Below, piece after piece: positions 63,841 through 64,000 of a stretch of DNA of 64,000 bases. Location of the stretch: contig CM049398.1 in assembly GCA_026929865.2 (NCBI GenBank), forward strand, positions 16,150,001 through 16,214,000, written 5' to 3'. The translations under genes were made by a program, and so were the position numbers. Below the pieces are notes generated by a model that saw only the letters and a program-made list of their open reading frames with translations, was not told where the DNA came from and did not search any database. Every line of letters begins with the position of its first letter. The stretch's first letter is position 1. Source of the stretch: Hyperoplus lanceolatus (taxonomy: Eukaryota; Chordata; Actinopteri; Uranoscopiformes; Ammodytidae).

Positions 63841-64000
63841 TAGGGATGTAACGATATGAAATTTTGAGTACGATACGATACTGCGATTGATATCACGATA
63901 CGATATTAAGCGCATAATTCATTTCTACCCCCTCAAATTAAATGTTGTACCGCTGATTTAAATAAAACACAAACGAATAATTCTAATTTTTATATCTTAT
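63841..64000. mobile_element. Start of a DNA-transposon repeat cut by the window edge (rrm1 intron)
   Basis: TAGGGATGTAACGATATG followed by CGATACGATA-type repeats looks like the left end of a hAT-like fish element. The other end is outside the window. Confidence 0.5.

Overview
The window is vertebrate nuclear DNA, almost certainly from a ray-finned (teleost) fish. The evidence is intron-split genes with GT-AG junctions, very long TG/CA dinucleotide tracts, tRNA-headed SINEs ending in a CAATAAA-type tail, and many short non-autonomous DNA transposons of kinds common in fish. I cannot name the species. There is no prokaryotic operon, CRISPR array or phage-like system here.

Two protein genes can be supported. 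The main one, on the + strand, is an ortholog of SIPA1L3 (signal-induced proliferation-associated 1-like 3), a Rap GTPase-activating scaffold of cell junctions and cytoskeleton. I place 22 coding exons between 35061 and 58925; splice phases agree at every junction. The model encodes about 1767 residues (human is about 1780), with a RapGAP domain whose catalytic-asparagine motif is intact, a PDZ domain, a long Ser/Pro-rich region, a SPAR-type C-terminal region and a terminal coiled coil. There is one defect: coding exon 19 is one base short in a C run (56552-56557), so a literal reading stops at 56558 after 1602 residues although everything downstream is still coding-like. The second gene, on the - strand at the right edge, is the 3' end of rrm1, the large subunit of ribonucleotide reductase; its last two coding exons and 3' UTR are visible. 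The two genes converge tail to tail.

Layout: 1-26045 is transposon-rich DNA without a recognisable coding exon. It holds a TTAA-flanked MITE (10-472), two hAT-type elements with perfect 8-bp target-site duplications (1831-2966 and 8312-9818), a palindrome-bearing element (3303-4841), three SINE copies, further MITEs (14260-14853, 20461-21368, 21561-22645) and a 180-bp TG tract. It is probably 5' flank or an early intron of sipa1l3. A candidate non-coding exon lies at 26046-26138. The 5' UTR joins the first coding exon at 34814. Introns 1 and 2 carry nested transposons; introns 3, 4, 10 and 13 carry TG/GT tracts, two of which end just upstream of 3' splice sites. The sipa1l3 3' UTR runs to roughly 62.0 kb and contains two more transposon insertions; rrm1 fills 62.95-64 kb.

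No undescribed system was found. The most useful leads are the one-base frameshift in sipa1l3, the UG-repeat/3' splice site arrangements, a weak donor that would give an alternative C-terminus, and several well-delimited transposons with intact terminal repeats.
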